DNA of 64,000 nucleotides from CADEED01 sp041395625 (GTDB lineage: Bacteria > Pseudomonadota > Gammaproteobacteria > Steroidobacterales > Steroidobacteraceae). The notes under the pieces were generated by a model that did no database searches, was not told the origin of the DNA, and saw only the letters and a list, made by a program, of their open reading frames with translations. The DNA is taken from the NCBI GenBank assembly GCA_041395625.1, contig JAWLAE010000002.1, forward strand, positions 310,001 to 374,000, in the 5' to 3' direction. Positions 15,082-23,090 of the stretch are shown here, piece by piece; within the stretch, counting starts at the first letter, position 1, and the number at the start of each line of letters is the position of its first letter. The position numbers and the translations under genes were made by a program.

Positions 15082-16764
15082 TCAATCGGTCACGGCGCCG
15101 AGCGAGGCGCTGCTGACAGTGTGCGCGTATTTCGCCAGCACGCCACGGGTTGCATAAGGCTTTGGAGTACGCCAGGCAGCGCGCCGACGCTTTAGTTCCG
15201 TCGCGCTCAAGGCAACGTCAATTGTTCGGTCAACCGCATCGATTCGGATTCGATCGCCGTTACGCAACAGCCCGATCGCACCGCCTACGGCCGCTTCCGG
15301 GGCGATATGTCCAACGACAAATCCATGGCTTCCGCCTGAAAAACGCCCGTCCGTGATCAACGCGACTGTATCGCCGAGACCACGCCCCATGATGGCGCCT
15401 GTCGGACTCAGCATTTCGCGCATGCCAGGCCCGCCCTTCGGCCCTTCGTAGCGAATCACCACGACGTCCCCTGCTTTGACTTGTCCCGCGAGGATCGCGG
15501 CCGTCGCACGTTCTTCGCCGTCGAACACGCGCGCGGCGCCCTCGAACCGCAGGCCCTCCTTGCCGGAAATCTTTGCGATGGATCCCTCGGCAGCAAGATT
15601 CCCACGCAAAACAACGAGATGACTGTCTTTCTTAACCGGATCTTCAAATGTCCGGACAATTTCCTGATCCGGAGGATAGTCGGCCACATCCGACAGATTC
15701 TGCGCCAGCGTCTTGCCGGTCACGGTGAGGCAATCGCCATGCAACAAGCCGCGGGTCAGCAGACGTTTCATCAGTGGCTGGATGCCGCCGATCGCAATCA
15801 GCTCGGACATGAGGAACTTGCCGCTCGGTCGCAGATCCGCCAGCACTGGCACCCGTTTGCCGATGCGCGTGAAATCCGCCAGCGTCAGTTTCACGCGCGC
15901 GGCATGCGCGATCGCGAGCAGATGTAGGACCGCGTTGGTCGAGCCGCTCAAAGCGATGGTCATCGTGATGGCGTTCTCGAATGCTTTCCTGGTGAGGATG
16001 TCACGCGGGCGCAAGCCCGCCTTGACCAGCTCGACCACCGCCTCACCGGCCCGGCGCGAGTCACCGCGCTTCTGGCCACTGACGGCCTCCTGCGCAGAAC
16101 TGTCGGGCAGGCTGAGGCCGAGCGCTTCGATCGCCGAGGCCATGGTGTTGGCCGTATACATGCCACCGCAGCTGCCGGGACCGGGGATAGCCGTGCGCTC
16201 GACCTCTAACAACTGCGCGTCGGAGACCGTGCCGGCAGCATGGCCACCGACCGCCTCGAACACTGCGACAATGTCACGCCGTTTGGCGCCCGGGCGGATC
16301 GTGCCGCCGTAGACGAAGATTGACGGTCGATTCAAACGCGCCATGGCGATTGCGCAACCCGGCATGTTCTTGTCGCAACCGCCGATGGCGACGAAACCAT
16401 CGAATCCCTCCGCCGCGACCACGGTTTCGATCGAGTCGGCGATCACTTCGCGGGACACGAGCGAATAGCGCATACCGGGCGAGCCCATCGAGATGCCGTC
16501 GGAAACAGTGATCGTGTTGAACAGCACGCCCTTGCCACCGGCGGCATCCGCGCCGGCGACAGCTTCCTGCGCGAGCTCATTGATATGCATGTTGCACGGC
16601 GTGAGATTGGCCCAGGTCGAAGCGACGCCGATCTGTGGTTTGGCGAAATCGGCATCGTCGAAGCCAACGGCACGCAGCATCGCGCGCGATGGTGTCTGTT
16701 TGGCGCCGTCGACGACCAGCCGCGAATAGGCGCGCGGATCGACGCCGGACTTTTTCTTACGCAT
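15082..16764 (-). CDS. ilvD: Dihydroxy-acid dehydratase
   Basis: The 560-residue enzyme has the IlvD/Edd signatures CDKNMPGCAIAMARL, GSCGGMYTANTMASA and ALSGSTNAVLHLLA, with the cysteines that bind the iron-sulfur cluster. It dehydrates 2,3-dihydroxy-isovalerate and 2,3-dihydroxy-3-methylvalerate in valine and isoleucine synthesis, directly after the IlvC step encoded at 19474. AGGAG lies 8 bases upstream of the ATG at 16764, preferred over a TTG six codons earlier. It is not in the ilvC operon and is transcribed the other way. Sugar-acid dehydratases share the family, but the length and the presence of ilvC, ilvE and leuABCD in the window favour IlvD. Confidence 0.92.
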   Translation of the reverse strand: MRKKKSGVDPRAYSRLVVDGAKQTPSRAMLRAVGFDDADFAKPQIGVASTWANLTPCNMHINELAQEAVAGADAAGGKGVLFNTITVSDGISMGSPGMRYSLVSREVIADSIETVVAAEGFDGFVAIGGCDKNMPGCAIAMARLNRPSIFVYGGTIRPGAKRRDIVAVFEAVGGHAAGTVSDAQLLEVERTAIPGPGSCGGMYTANTMASAIEALGLSLPDSSAQEAVSGQKRGDSRRAGEAVVELVKAGLRPRDILTRKAFENAITMTIALSGSTNAVLHLLAIAHAARVKLTLADFTRIGKRVPVLADLRPSGKFLMSELIAIGGIQPLMKRLLTRGLLHGDCLTVTGKTLAQNLSDVADYPPDQEIVRTFEDPVKKDSHLVVLRGNLAAEGSIAKISGKEGLRFEGAARVFDGEERATAAILAGQVKAGDVVVIRYEGPKGGPGMREMLSPTGAIMGRGLGDTVALITDGRFSGGSHGFVVGHIAPEAAVGGAIGLLRNGDRIRIDAVDRTIDVALSATELKRRRAAWRTPKPYATRGVLAKYAHTVSSASLGAVTD

Positions 16765-16835
16765 TGCCACTGTCTCCTGCAAATGAGTCGCGCAGCTTAC
16801 TGCGCAGCCGCCAGAAACTAAACGCTAGCGCGACG

Positions 16836-17711
16836 TCAGGTACCGATATCGGTCAAGCGGCGCTCGCGCAGTGTAATGATGAAGACGCCGAGCAAGGTGA
16901 GCACGCCACCCACTGCGATCTTGGCAGTCAGCTCATCCCCCAGGAGTGTCACAGCGAAGATCACCGAGAAGACCGGCGACAGCGTGGTCAGCGGCGCGAC
17001 GCTCGTGACCGGGTAGCGCTGCACGAGATGATAGAAGACGCTGTAAGCGACGAGGCTTGCCAGTAGTGTGGCGTACGCCAGGGCGCCCCAACCCCGCCAG
17101 GAGACCTCGCTCAGCAGCGACCATTGGTCCCGCTCCAGCAGCCAGGCACAGAGCGTCACTGGCACCACACTGACGAGTCCCATCCAGCCCTGCAGCTGCA
17201 ATGGCGCGAAACCCGAGAGGCGCTTGACGGCCAGCAGGCCGAAAGACCCCGCCAATGCGGAGCCGATGACCAGCAGCAGGCTTTGCCAATAGCCAAACAC
17301 CTGCGGATCGAATCCCATCACGAGCACCCCCGCGAACGACAGGATGATCCCGGTCCAGCGTCGCCATCGGACCACTTCGCCCAGCAGCCAGATTGACAGG
17401 AGAGTCGTGAACGGAACGCCCAGTTGCGATGCAATAGCCACTGCCGAGACGTTTTCGGCCAGCGACAACCCCCAGAACATCAGCCCGAAAGGGACCGCGC
17501 CGGACAGCAGCATCGCACCGACCAGCGGCCGTGCTTGCCCGCGTGGCAGCCGCAGGAACGGCAACAGCAGAACGGCGAGGGCCGCAAAGCGCAAGGCGGT
17601 GAACGTGAACGGCGGTATTTCGGTGAGGCCGATACGGCTGACGATCAGATTCAGCCCCCAGATCGTCGTGATGAACAGAACGAGCAGCAGGTCGCGGCCG
17701 GCGAGCCTCAT
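16836..17711 (-). CDS. EamA/DMT-superfamily transporter
   Basis: The 291-residue protein has about ten hydrophobic segments in two EamA halves, with the first-helix motif TTIWGLNLIVSRIG and the mid-protein segment GIILSFAGVLVMGFD. EamA proteins export amino acids, cysteine metabolites, drugs or other small molecules; substrate cannot be inferred. The ATG at 17711 overlaps the stop of the upstream aminopeptidase gene by 4 bases (ATGA), so both are probably translated from one message. Co-transcription with a peptidase could mean export of surplus amino acids (weak inference). Confidence 0.88.
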   Translation of the reverse strand: MRLAGRDLLLVLFITTIWGLNLIVSRIGLTEIPPFTFTALRFAALAVLLLPFLRLPRGQARPLVGAMLLSGAVPFGLMFWGLSLAENVSAVAIASQLGVPFTTLLSIWLLGEVVRWRRWTGIILSFAGVLVMGFDPQVFGYWQSLLLVIGSALAGSFGLLAVKRLSGFAPLQLQGWMGLVSVVPVTLCAWLLERDQWSLLSEVSWRGWGALAYATLLASLVAYSVFYHLVQRYPVTSVAPLTTLSPVFSVIFAVTLLGDELTAKIAVGGVLTLLGVFIITLRERRLTDIGT

Positions 17712-19111
17712 CCGTAGCGGTGGCGAATGAGCTGATAGAGCGCGCGGACGCACTGCGCCTCCGCACCGACCGGTCGCCCGGGTCGGTCTTTGGCATTCCA
17801 GCCGTAGAGATCGACATGCAACCAGTTGCGTGCGGGGCTGACGAACTTGCGCAGGAACAGCGCGCCGATAATCGAACCTGCGAAAGTAGAACTCGACACG
17901 TTGTTGCAGTCGGCCAGCTTGCTCGCCAGGTCATCTTCATAGCCAGCCCACAGCGGCATCGGCCAGACTGGATCGCACTCCCGCTGACCAACGTCCCGCA
18001 ATTGCTCGGCTAACGACTCCGGCTGCGAGTAGACCGCCGGCAATTCCGGCCCGAGTGCAACGCGCGCAGCACCGGTGAGCGTCGCGAGGTCGATCAGGAG
18101 CGCAGGGTCGTCTTCTTCGGCCGCCGCAAGTGCGTCAGCCAGGATCAGCCTGCCCTCCGCATCGGTATTGCCGATCTCCACCGTGCAGCCTTTGCGCGAG
18201 CGCAACACATCGCCCGGACGAAATGCGCGGCCCCCTACGGCATTCTCGACCGCAGGTATCAGCACACGCAATCGAATGGACGCACCGCCCGCCAGCAGCA
18301 TCTCGGCGAGCGCCAGGGCACAGGCGGCACCGCCCATGTCCTTTTTCATCAGCAGCATGGCCGCCGAGGGCTTCAGGTCCAGGCCGCCGCTGTCGAAGCA
18401 GACGCCTTTGCCAACGATCGTGACGCGCGGCGCGTTGGCCGCTCCGGCCCGCAAGTCGATCAGCCGAGGTTGGCGCACGCTGGCCTTGCCGACTTCGTAG
18501 ACGAGCGGATAACCCGCGGCACGCAGGTCATCACCGACCGTGATCTGACACTCCGCATCGAACCGCAGCGCGAGCTGCGCCGCGGCGTCCGCGAGTTCCG
18601 CGGGGCCGAAATCGTTGGCCGGCGAATTGATCCAGTCACGTGCATGAGTACAGGCGGCCGCGGCCAGCATTGCATAAGCCACGTCTGCCCCCTGCGGTGC
18701 CACCAACTGCGCCGACTCTGACGGCACGGCGGCTGGCGAACGATAGCGCGCGTAACGGTAACTGCCGAGTTGCCAGCCGAGTGCGAACTGGGTGGCAGCA
18801 TGCACCGGCAAGGGTTCGGCGAGTGCATAGGCGCCTGGACCAAGCTTCGCGGGTAGACCCGCTGCGTGCCAGATCGTCAACTGATCGAGTGACAGGAGTG
18901 GCCCCAAGCCGACAACTGCGCCGCTGACGCCACCCGCTGCCGATGGCAGCGGTAATACCCGCGAGCGCTCGGCGCGGAAGCCATTTTGACGGACCCAGGC
19001 CTGAACCGCCGGCGGCTGTTCGGCCAGCCATGGCTCGAGAGAGGCCTCAGCCAATAGCCAGAGTGGGCGCGCCGCGCCGGCGCGGTCAGGGGAAAGGAAT
19101 TCGCTCAACAC
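17708..19111 (-). CDS. Leucyl aminopeptidase family (M17) peptidase
   Basis: The 467-residue protein has an M17 catalytic domain: VGKGVCFDSGGLDLKP (metal and catalytic Lys), MKKDMGGAA and NTDAEGRLILADAL (the family signature). M17 enzymes are cytosolic di-metal aminopeptidases that free N-terminal residues from peptides. The N-terminal domain is poorly conserved, as is usual, and resembles the PepB-like/shorter M17 group more than PepA. The most plausible start is GTG at 19111, although no strong ribosome site is seen. It lies divergently from the ilv-leu leader, whose promoter begins about 80 bases away. Confidence 0.9.
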   Translation of the reverse strand: MLSEFLSPDRAGAARPLWLLAEASLEPWLAEQPPAVQAWVRQNGFRAERSRVLPLPSAAGGVSGAVVGLGPLLSLDQLTIWHAAGLPAKLGPGAYALAEPLPVHAATQFALGWQLGSYRYARYRSPAAVPSESAQLVAPQGADVAYAMLAAAACTHARDWINSPANDFGPAELADAAAQLALRFDAECQITVGDDLRAAGYPLVYEVGKASVRQPRLIDLRAGAANAPRVTIVGKGVCFDSGGLDLKPSAAMLLMKKDMGGAACALALAEMLLAGGASIRLRVLIPAVENAVGGRAFRPGDVLRSRKGCTVEIGNTDAEGRLILADALAAAEEDDPALLIDLATLTGAARVALGPELPAVYSQPESLAEQLRDVGQRECDPVWPMPLWAGYEDDLASKLADCNNVSSSTFAGSIIGALFLRKFVSPARNWLHVDLYGWNAKDRPGRPVGAEAQCVRALYQLIRHRYG

Positions 19112-19189
19112 CGGTGAATGTTAAGCGATTGCGCAGGTCTTCTGTACGGACTGTCGGCATCTGAACAGCGTGCACCGCTAGCCATTGCG

Positions 19190-19219
19190 TTGACAATGGC
19201 GCGCGTTTTGTGGTGCTAT
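19190..19219 (+). promoter_or_regulatory. Candidate promoter of the ilvC-leuA-ilvE-leuCDB operon
   Basis: A perfect -35 hexamer TTGACA at 19190-19195 is followed after 18 bases by TGCTAT at 19214-19219. Transcription would begin near 19226, only about 5 bases before the leader-peptide ATG at 19232, so the leader message would be almost leaderless. The -10 match is weak, and the placement is supported mainly by the -35 and by the attenuator downstream. Confidence 0.5.
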
Positions 19220-19231
19220 CTTCGACTAATC

Positions 19232-19375
19232 ATGCATTCGAGCCTGACAAACGCGACAGACGAGCTGCACGACCCCGTGGGTCGCGGCTCGTCCGTGGCG
19301 TTCGGCCTTGTCCTCGCTCTCGTACTGCCGCTCCTTAGCGGAGTGCCGGTGCGGGACGCCTGCTTGAAGTACTAA
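19232..19375 (+). CDS. ilv-leu operon leader peptide
   Basis: A 47-codon frame lies between the promoter and the attenuator of the branched-chain operon. Its core, AFGLVLALVLPLLSGVPV, holds seven Leu and five Val codons in 18, as expected for a peptide that senses charged tRNA-Leu and tRNA-Val. The start has no Shine-Dalgarno sequence and lies only a few bases from the predicted transcription start, so it may be translated as a leaderless message. The stop (19373-19375) lies beyond antiterminator strand 19345-19355 and 20 bases before the terminator stem. The identification rests on composition, position and the RNA structures described separately. Confidence 0.8.
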   Translation: MHSSLTNATDELHDPVGRGSSVAFGLVLALVLPLLSGVPVRDACLKY

Positions 19376-19434
19376 ACACAAGCGAGCGATGACACAAAAA
19401 CCCCGCACCGGCCCAGAGCCGCTGCGGGGTTTTT
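19322..19434 (+). promoter_or_regulatory. Transcription attenuator of the ilv-leu operon
   Basis: Three competing structures can be drawn. A protector stem pairs GTACT(G)CCGCT at 19322-19332 with AGCGGAGTGC at 19337-19346. An antiterminator pairs GCCGGTGCGGG at 19345-19355 with CCCGCACCGGC at 19402-19412, a perfect 11-base match. The terminator pairs CCCCGCA at 19401-19407 with TGCGGGG at 19423-19429 and is followed by T residues. The antiterminator uses the left arm of the terminator, so they exclude each other. Ribosomes stalled on the Leu/Val codons would open the first stem and favour readthrough. Confidence 0.85.
19396..19434 (+). terminator. Attenuator terminator hairpin
   Basis: Five A residues, CCCCGCA, an inner CGGC/GCCG stem with a CCAGA loop, TGCGGGG and a T-run form a classical intrinsic terminator 40 bases before ilvC. 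Its position upstream of the first structural gene marks it as an attenuator rather than an operon end. Confidence 0.92.
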
Positions 19435-19473
19435 CTTGTTGCCGCCCCGATCGAGACACCTGACCTGGAGCAC

Positions 19474-20478
19474 ATGATGAGAATCTACGGACAAAAAGAC
19501 GTCAATAAGAAAGCCCTGCAAGGCGCCAGCATTGCGGTGCTGGGGTATGGGAGCCAGGGGCGCGCGCATGCGCTCAATCTCAAGGACAGCGGTCACGACG
19601 TCATCGTCGGCGTACGCAAGGGTGGCGCCAGTTGGACCAAGGCCAAGCGCGATGGTCTGAAGGTGGCCGAGCCCGCCGCAGCGGTGAAGGACGCGGAATT
19701 GATCGCATTCCTGGTGCCCGATCTGGCGCAAAAAGACCTGTATGAAGCCGTGAAGGGCAATCTGAAACGCGGCGCGACGCTGCTTTTCGCCCACGGTTTC
19801 AACGTCCATTTCAAGCAGATCAAGCCACGCAAAGATCTCGACGTCGTGCTCATCGCACCCAAGGGACCAGGCGACCTGGTGCGGCGGCAGTATCAGCAGG
19901 GCCGTGGCGTGCCGTGTCTGCTGGCCGTGCAGCAGGCCGCCTCCGGTGGCCGCAAGGCTTTCGACAAGGCCCTGGCCTATGCACATGGCATCGGCGGGAC
20001 CCGCGGTGGCGTGCTGACGACGACGTTCGCGGAAGAAACCGAGACAGATCTGTTTGGTGAGCAGGCGGTGCTCTGCGGCGGCGCGACCGAACTGGTCGTC
20101 AAGGGCTTCGAGACGCTGGTCGAGGCGGGCTACCAACCGGAAGTCGCCTACTACGAGTGCCTGCATGAACTGAAGCTGATCGTCGATCTGCTGCACGAGG
20201 GCGGGATCACCAAGATGCACCAGTTCATTTCCGATACAGCCAAGTATGGCGACCTGACGCGCGGCCCGCGCGTCGTCAACAAGGCCACCAAGAAAGAGAT
20301 GCGCAAGATCCTCACGGAGATCCAGGAAGGCAAGTTTGCGCGCCAATGGATCGCCGAGAACAAGAGCGGCAACAAGAAGTATCGCAAGCTGCTGCAGGCA
20401 GATTTGAACCATCCGATCGAGAAAGTCGGCATCAAGCTGCGCGCGCGCATGCCGTGGCTGGAGCAGGGTCGAAACTAA
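19474..20478 (+). CDS. ilvC: Ketol-acid reductoisomerase (class I)
   Basis: The 334-residue enzyme is the short, class I form. The Rossmann motif GYGSQGRAHALNL binds NADPH, and the C-terminal knotted helical domain holds the Mg-binding acidic residues (for example in FAEETETDLFGEQAVLCGG and YYECLHELKLIVDL). It isomerises and reduces acetolactate and acetohydroxybutyrate to the IlvD substrates. Two ATG codons occur in a row (19474 and 19477); GGAG spacing slightly favours the second. It is the first gene after the attenuator. No acetolactate synthase genes are in the window. Confidence 0.96.
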   Translation: MMRIYGQKDVNKKALQGASIAVLGYGSQGRAHALNLKDSGHDVIVGVRKGGASWTKAKRDGLKVAEPAAAVKDAELIAFLVPDLAQKDLYEAVKGNLKRGATLLFAHGFNVHFKQIKPRKDLDVVLIAPKGPGDLVRRQYQQGRGVPCLLAVQQAASGGRKAFDKALAYAHGIGGTRGGVLTTTFAEETETDLFGEQAVLCGGATELVVKGFETLVEAGYQPEVAYYECLHELKLIVDLLHEGGITKMHQFISDTAKYGDLTRGPRVVNKATKKEMRKILTEIQEGKFARQWIAENKSGNKKYRKLLQADLNHPIEKVGIKLRARMPWLEQGRN

Positions 20479-20516
20479 CTACGCTACCCCGCCGAGATTG
20501 ACAACAGGAGAACACC

Positions 20517-22100
20517 ATGTCCCCAAACCGCGACCGAGTGATGATTTTCGACACGACACTGCGCGACGGCGAACAGTCGCCCGGCTGCAGCATGACGCAG
20601 CCCGAAAAGCTCAGGATTGCGCGAGCGCTGGCGGAACTCGGCGTGGATGTCATCGAAGCTGGGTTTCCGGCTGCGTCCCGCGGCGACTGGGACAGTGTCA
20701 ATGCCGTAGCGCGCGAGGTGCAAGGACCGATCATCTGCGGCCTCGCGCGCTGCAATCCAGACGACATCAGACTGGCGGCGGAAGCCGTGGCACCCGCGAC
20801 CAATCGGCGCGTGCACGTGTTCCTCGCCACCAGCGCGATCCATCGCGAGTACAAACTCAACATGGCGCGCGAGGAGATCATTCGCACTGCCGCGGAAGGC
20901 GTGAAAGCGGCGCGCGAGCTGGTGGAGGACGTCGAGTTCTCGCCCGAGGATGCGTCGCGGACGGAACTGGAGTTCCTCGCCCAAGTGGTCGAAGCGGTAA
21001 TCGAGGCCGGCGCCACGACGGTCAACATCCCCGACACGGTCGGGTACACGGTGCCCGATGAGTTCGCCGAGCTGTTCCGTTATCTGCGGAAGAACGTGCG
21101 CGGGATCGACAAAATTCGACTGTCGGTGCACTGTCATGACGATCTCGGCATGGCCGTTGCCAACAGCTTGACCGCAGTCGTGGCCGGCGCCCGGCAGATC
21201 GAGTGCACGATCAATGGTATCGGCGAACGTGCCGGCAACTGTTCATTGGAAGAAGTCGTCATGGCCTTGCAGACACGCGAAGCGTTCTTCAATCTCGAAA
21301 CGCGCATCAAGACGAATCGCCTTTATCCGACGTCGCGTATGCTGGCCAATATCGTTGCCATGCCCATTCCACGCAACAAGGCGATCGTTGGCGAGAACGC
21401 GTTCGCGCATGAATCGGGCATCCATCAGCACGGCATGCTCAAGCATCATTCCACTTATGAGATCATGCGCCCGCAGGACGTCGGTCTCACTCGCTCGTCG
21501 CTGGTACTGGGCAAGCACAGTGGTCGCCACGCCCTGCGCGAGCGGATCAAGGAGCTCGGGTTCGAGGTCGACGATCTCGAGTTTGCGCGCGTGTTCGAAG
21601 AATTCAAGGCGCTGGCGGACAAGAAGAAAGAACTGTTCGACGGCGATATCGAAGCGTTGGTGCTGCAGGCCGAAAACAGCGCTGCGGGTCCGTGGACACT
21701 GACTAAACTGCGCACCGTAGCCGAGAGCGAGCAGTCAGCGGAGGCGATCGTAACGTTGCAAAACAGCGATGGCCGCAGAGTTGAAATGACCGCCTCCGGC
21801 GACGGTCCGGTCGATGCGGCATTTACGGCCATTGAGCGTGCAACCGGCATCGACGCGGTACTGAAGAAATTCGAGCTGCGCAGCGTGTCCGTCGGCGAAG
21901 ACGCCCAGGGCGAAGCGCTGGTGTATGTCGAGTACAATAAGCGCACCTATCGCGGCTCGAGCGTCAGCACGAACATCGTCGAATCGGCCGCGGAAGCGTT
22001 TCTCGAAGTGATCAATCGTATCGAGCTCGCCCAAGCCAGTCTTGCGAAAGCGCAGGACGAACGCACGGGCGCCGCGCGCGTCGCACAGGCGGCGGTCTGA
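20517..22100 (+). CDS. leuA: 2-isopropylmalate synthase
   Basis: The 527-residue enzyme starts with FDTTLRDGEQSPGCSM, the DRE-TIM metallolyase signature of LeuA, and contains HCHDDLGMAVANSL with the metal-binding His residues. After about residue 390 comes the LeuA dimer/regulatory domain that binds leucine for feedback inhibition. It condenses acetyl-CoA with 2-oxoisovalerate, the first committed step to leucine. AGGAG precedes the ATG. It follows ilvC by 38 bases and is 12 bases from ilvE. Confidence 0.96.
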   Translation: MSPNRDRVMIFDTTLRDGEQSPGCSMTQPEKLRIARALAELGVDVIEAGFPAASRGDWDSVNAVAREVQGPIICGLARCNPDDIRLAAEAVAPATNRRVHVFLATSAIHREYKLNMAREEIIRTAAEGVKAARELVEDVEFSPEDASRTELEFLAQVVEAVIEAGATTVNIPDTVGYTVPDEFAELFRYLRKNVRGIDKIRLSVHCHDDLGMAVANSLTAVVAGARQIECTINGIGERAGNCSLEEVVMALQTREAFFNLETRIKTNRLYPTSRMLANIVAMPIPRNKAIVGENAFAHESGIHQHGMLKHHSTYEIMRPQDVGLTRSSLVLGKHSGRHALRERIKELGFEVDDLEFARVFEEFKALADKKKELFDGDIEALVLQAENSAAGPWTLTKLRTVAESEQSAEAIVTLQNSDGRRVEMTASGDGPVDAAFTAIERATGIDAVLKKFELRSVSVGEDAQGEALVYVEYNKRTYRGSSVSTNIVESAAEAFLEVINRIELAQASLAKAQDERTGAARVAQAAV

Positions 22101-22112
22101 AGGAGTCATCGG

Positions 22113-23072
22113 ATGCCTATTCCAGCTACCAAGTACATCTGGTTCAACGGCAAGCTCGTGCCGTGGGAAAAGGCGACGGTACACGTGCTGTCGCATGCCA
22201 TTCACTACGGTTCCTCGATCTTCGAGGGTGTCCGCGCGTATGCAACGCCGCGTGGTCCTGCGATCTTTCGTCTGCTGGACCATACCCGCCGGCTGTTCGA
22301 GTCAGCCAAGATCTACCGCATCCCGATGCCGTTCACGCCGGATGAAATCAACAATGCCTGCCGCGAGGTGATTGCGATCAACGGGCTCGCCAAGGGCGCG
22401 TACCTTCGGCCCGTCGCCATGCGCGGTTACGGCGAGATTGGCGTCGTGCCGACAGTGGCGCCGCCCACGGAAGTGGCCATCGCAGCCTGGGAATGGGGCA
22501 AGTACCTCGGACACGCCAGCGAGGAAGAAGGTGTCGATGTGTGCGTCTCCTCGTGGAATCGCGTTGCACCGAATACCATTCCGGCGCTCGCCAAGGCCGG
22601 CGGCAATTATCTCTCCAGCCAACTGATCGGCATGGAAGCGAAGCGTCTTGGTTTCGCGGAAGGCATCGGGCTCGCGCCCGACGGCACGGTCAGCGAGGGC
22701 GCGGGCGAGAACTTATTCATCGTGAAGAACGGCGTTCTGCTGACGCCGTCGCTGGCGCATTCCGTGCTGGGCGGCCTGACGCGGGATACCGTGATGATGC
22801 TGGCCAAGGAGCACGGGCTCGAGGTGCGCGAATCGGCCGTGCCGCGCGAAATGCTGTATCTCGCCGACGAGCTGTTCTTCACGGGCACCGCGACCGAAAT
22901 CGCACCGATCCGTTCGGTCGACGGCCTGACGGTCGGCAATGGCAAACGCGGCCCAATTACTGCGCAACTGCAGGCAGCCTTTTTCGGGCTGTTTTCCGGC
23001 AAGACCAACGACAAGTGGCAGTGGCTCGATCTGGTCGACATGAAGATGCCGATCACGACCAAGACCGTCTGA
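22113..23072 (+). CDS. ilvE: Branched-chain amino acid aminotransferase
   Basis: The 319-residue class IV PLP enzyme has HYGSSIFEGVRAY, RLFESAKIYRI and EGAGENLFIVKNGVLLTP, as in IlvE. The PLP Lys is expected in ALAKAGGNYLSS. It carries out the last step of leucine, isoleucine and valine synthesis. An AGGAG site lies 7 bases before the ATG. Its place inside the leu genes, between leuA and leuC, links the common transaminase to leucine-responsive control. Confidence 0.95.
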   Translation: MPIPATKYIWFNGKLVPWEKATVHVLSHAIHYGSSIFEGVRAYATPRGPAIFRLLDHTRRLFESAKIYRIPMPFTPDEINNACREVIAINGLAKGAYLRPVAMRGYGEIGVVPTVAPPTEVAIAAWEWGKYLGHASEEEGVDVCVSSWNRVAPNTIPALAKAGGNYLSSQLIGMEAKRLGFAEGIGLAPDGTVSEGAGENLFIVKNGVLLTPSLAHSVLGGLTRDTVMMLAKEHGLEVRESAVPREMLYLADELFFTGTATEIAPIRSVDGLTVGNGKRGPITAQLQAAFFGLFSGKTNDKWQWLDLVDMKMPITTKTV

Positions 23073-23090
23073 ACAGCTACTGGAAATGAA

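Noticed and set aside
14861..15085. 74-codon minus-strand frame between ilvD and tonB
   Set aside because: No ribosome site, no hydrophobic or conserved segment, and biased composition; treated as non-coding.
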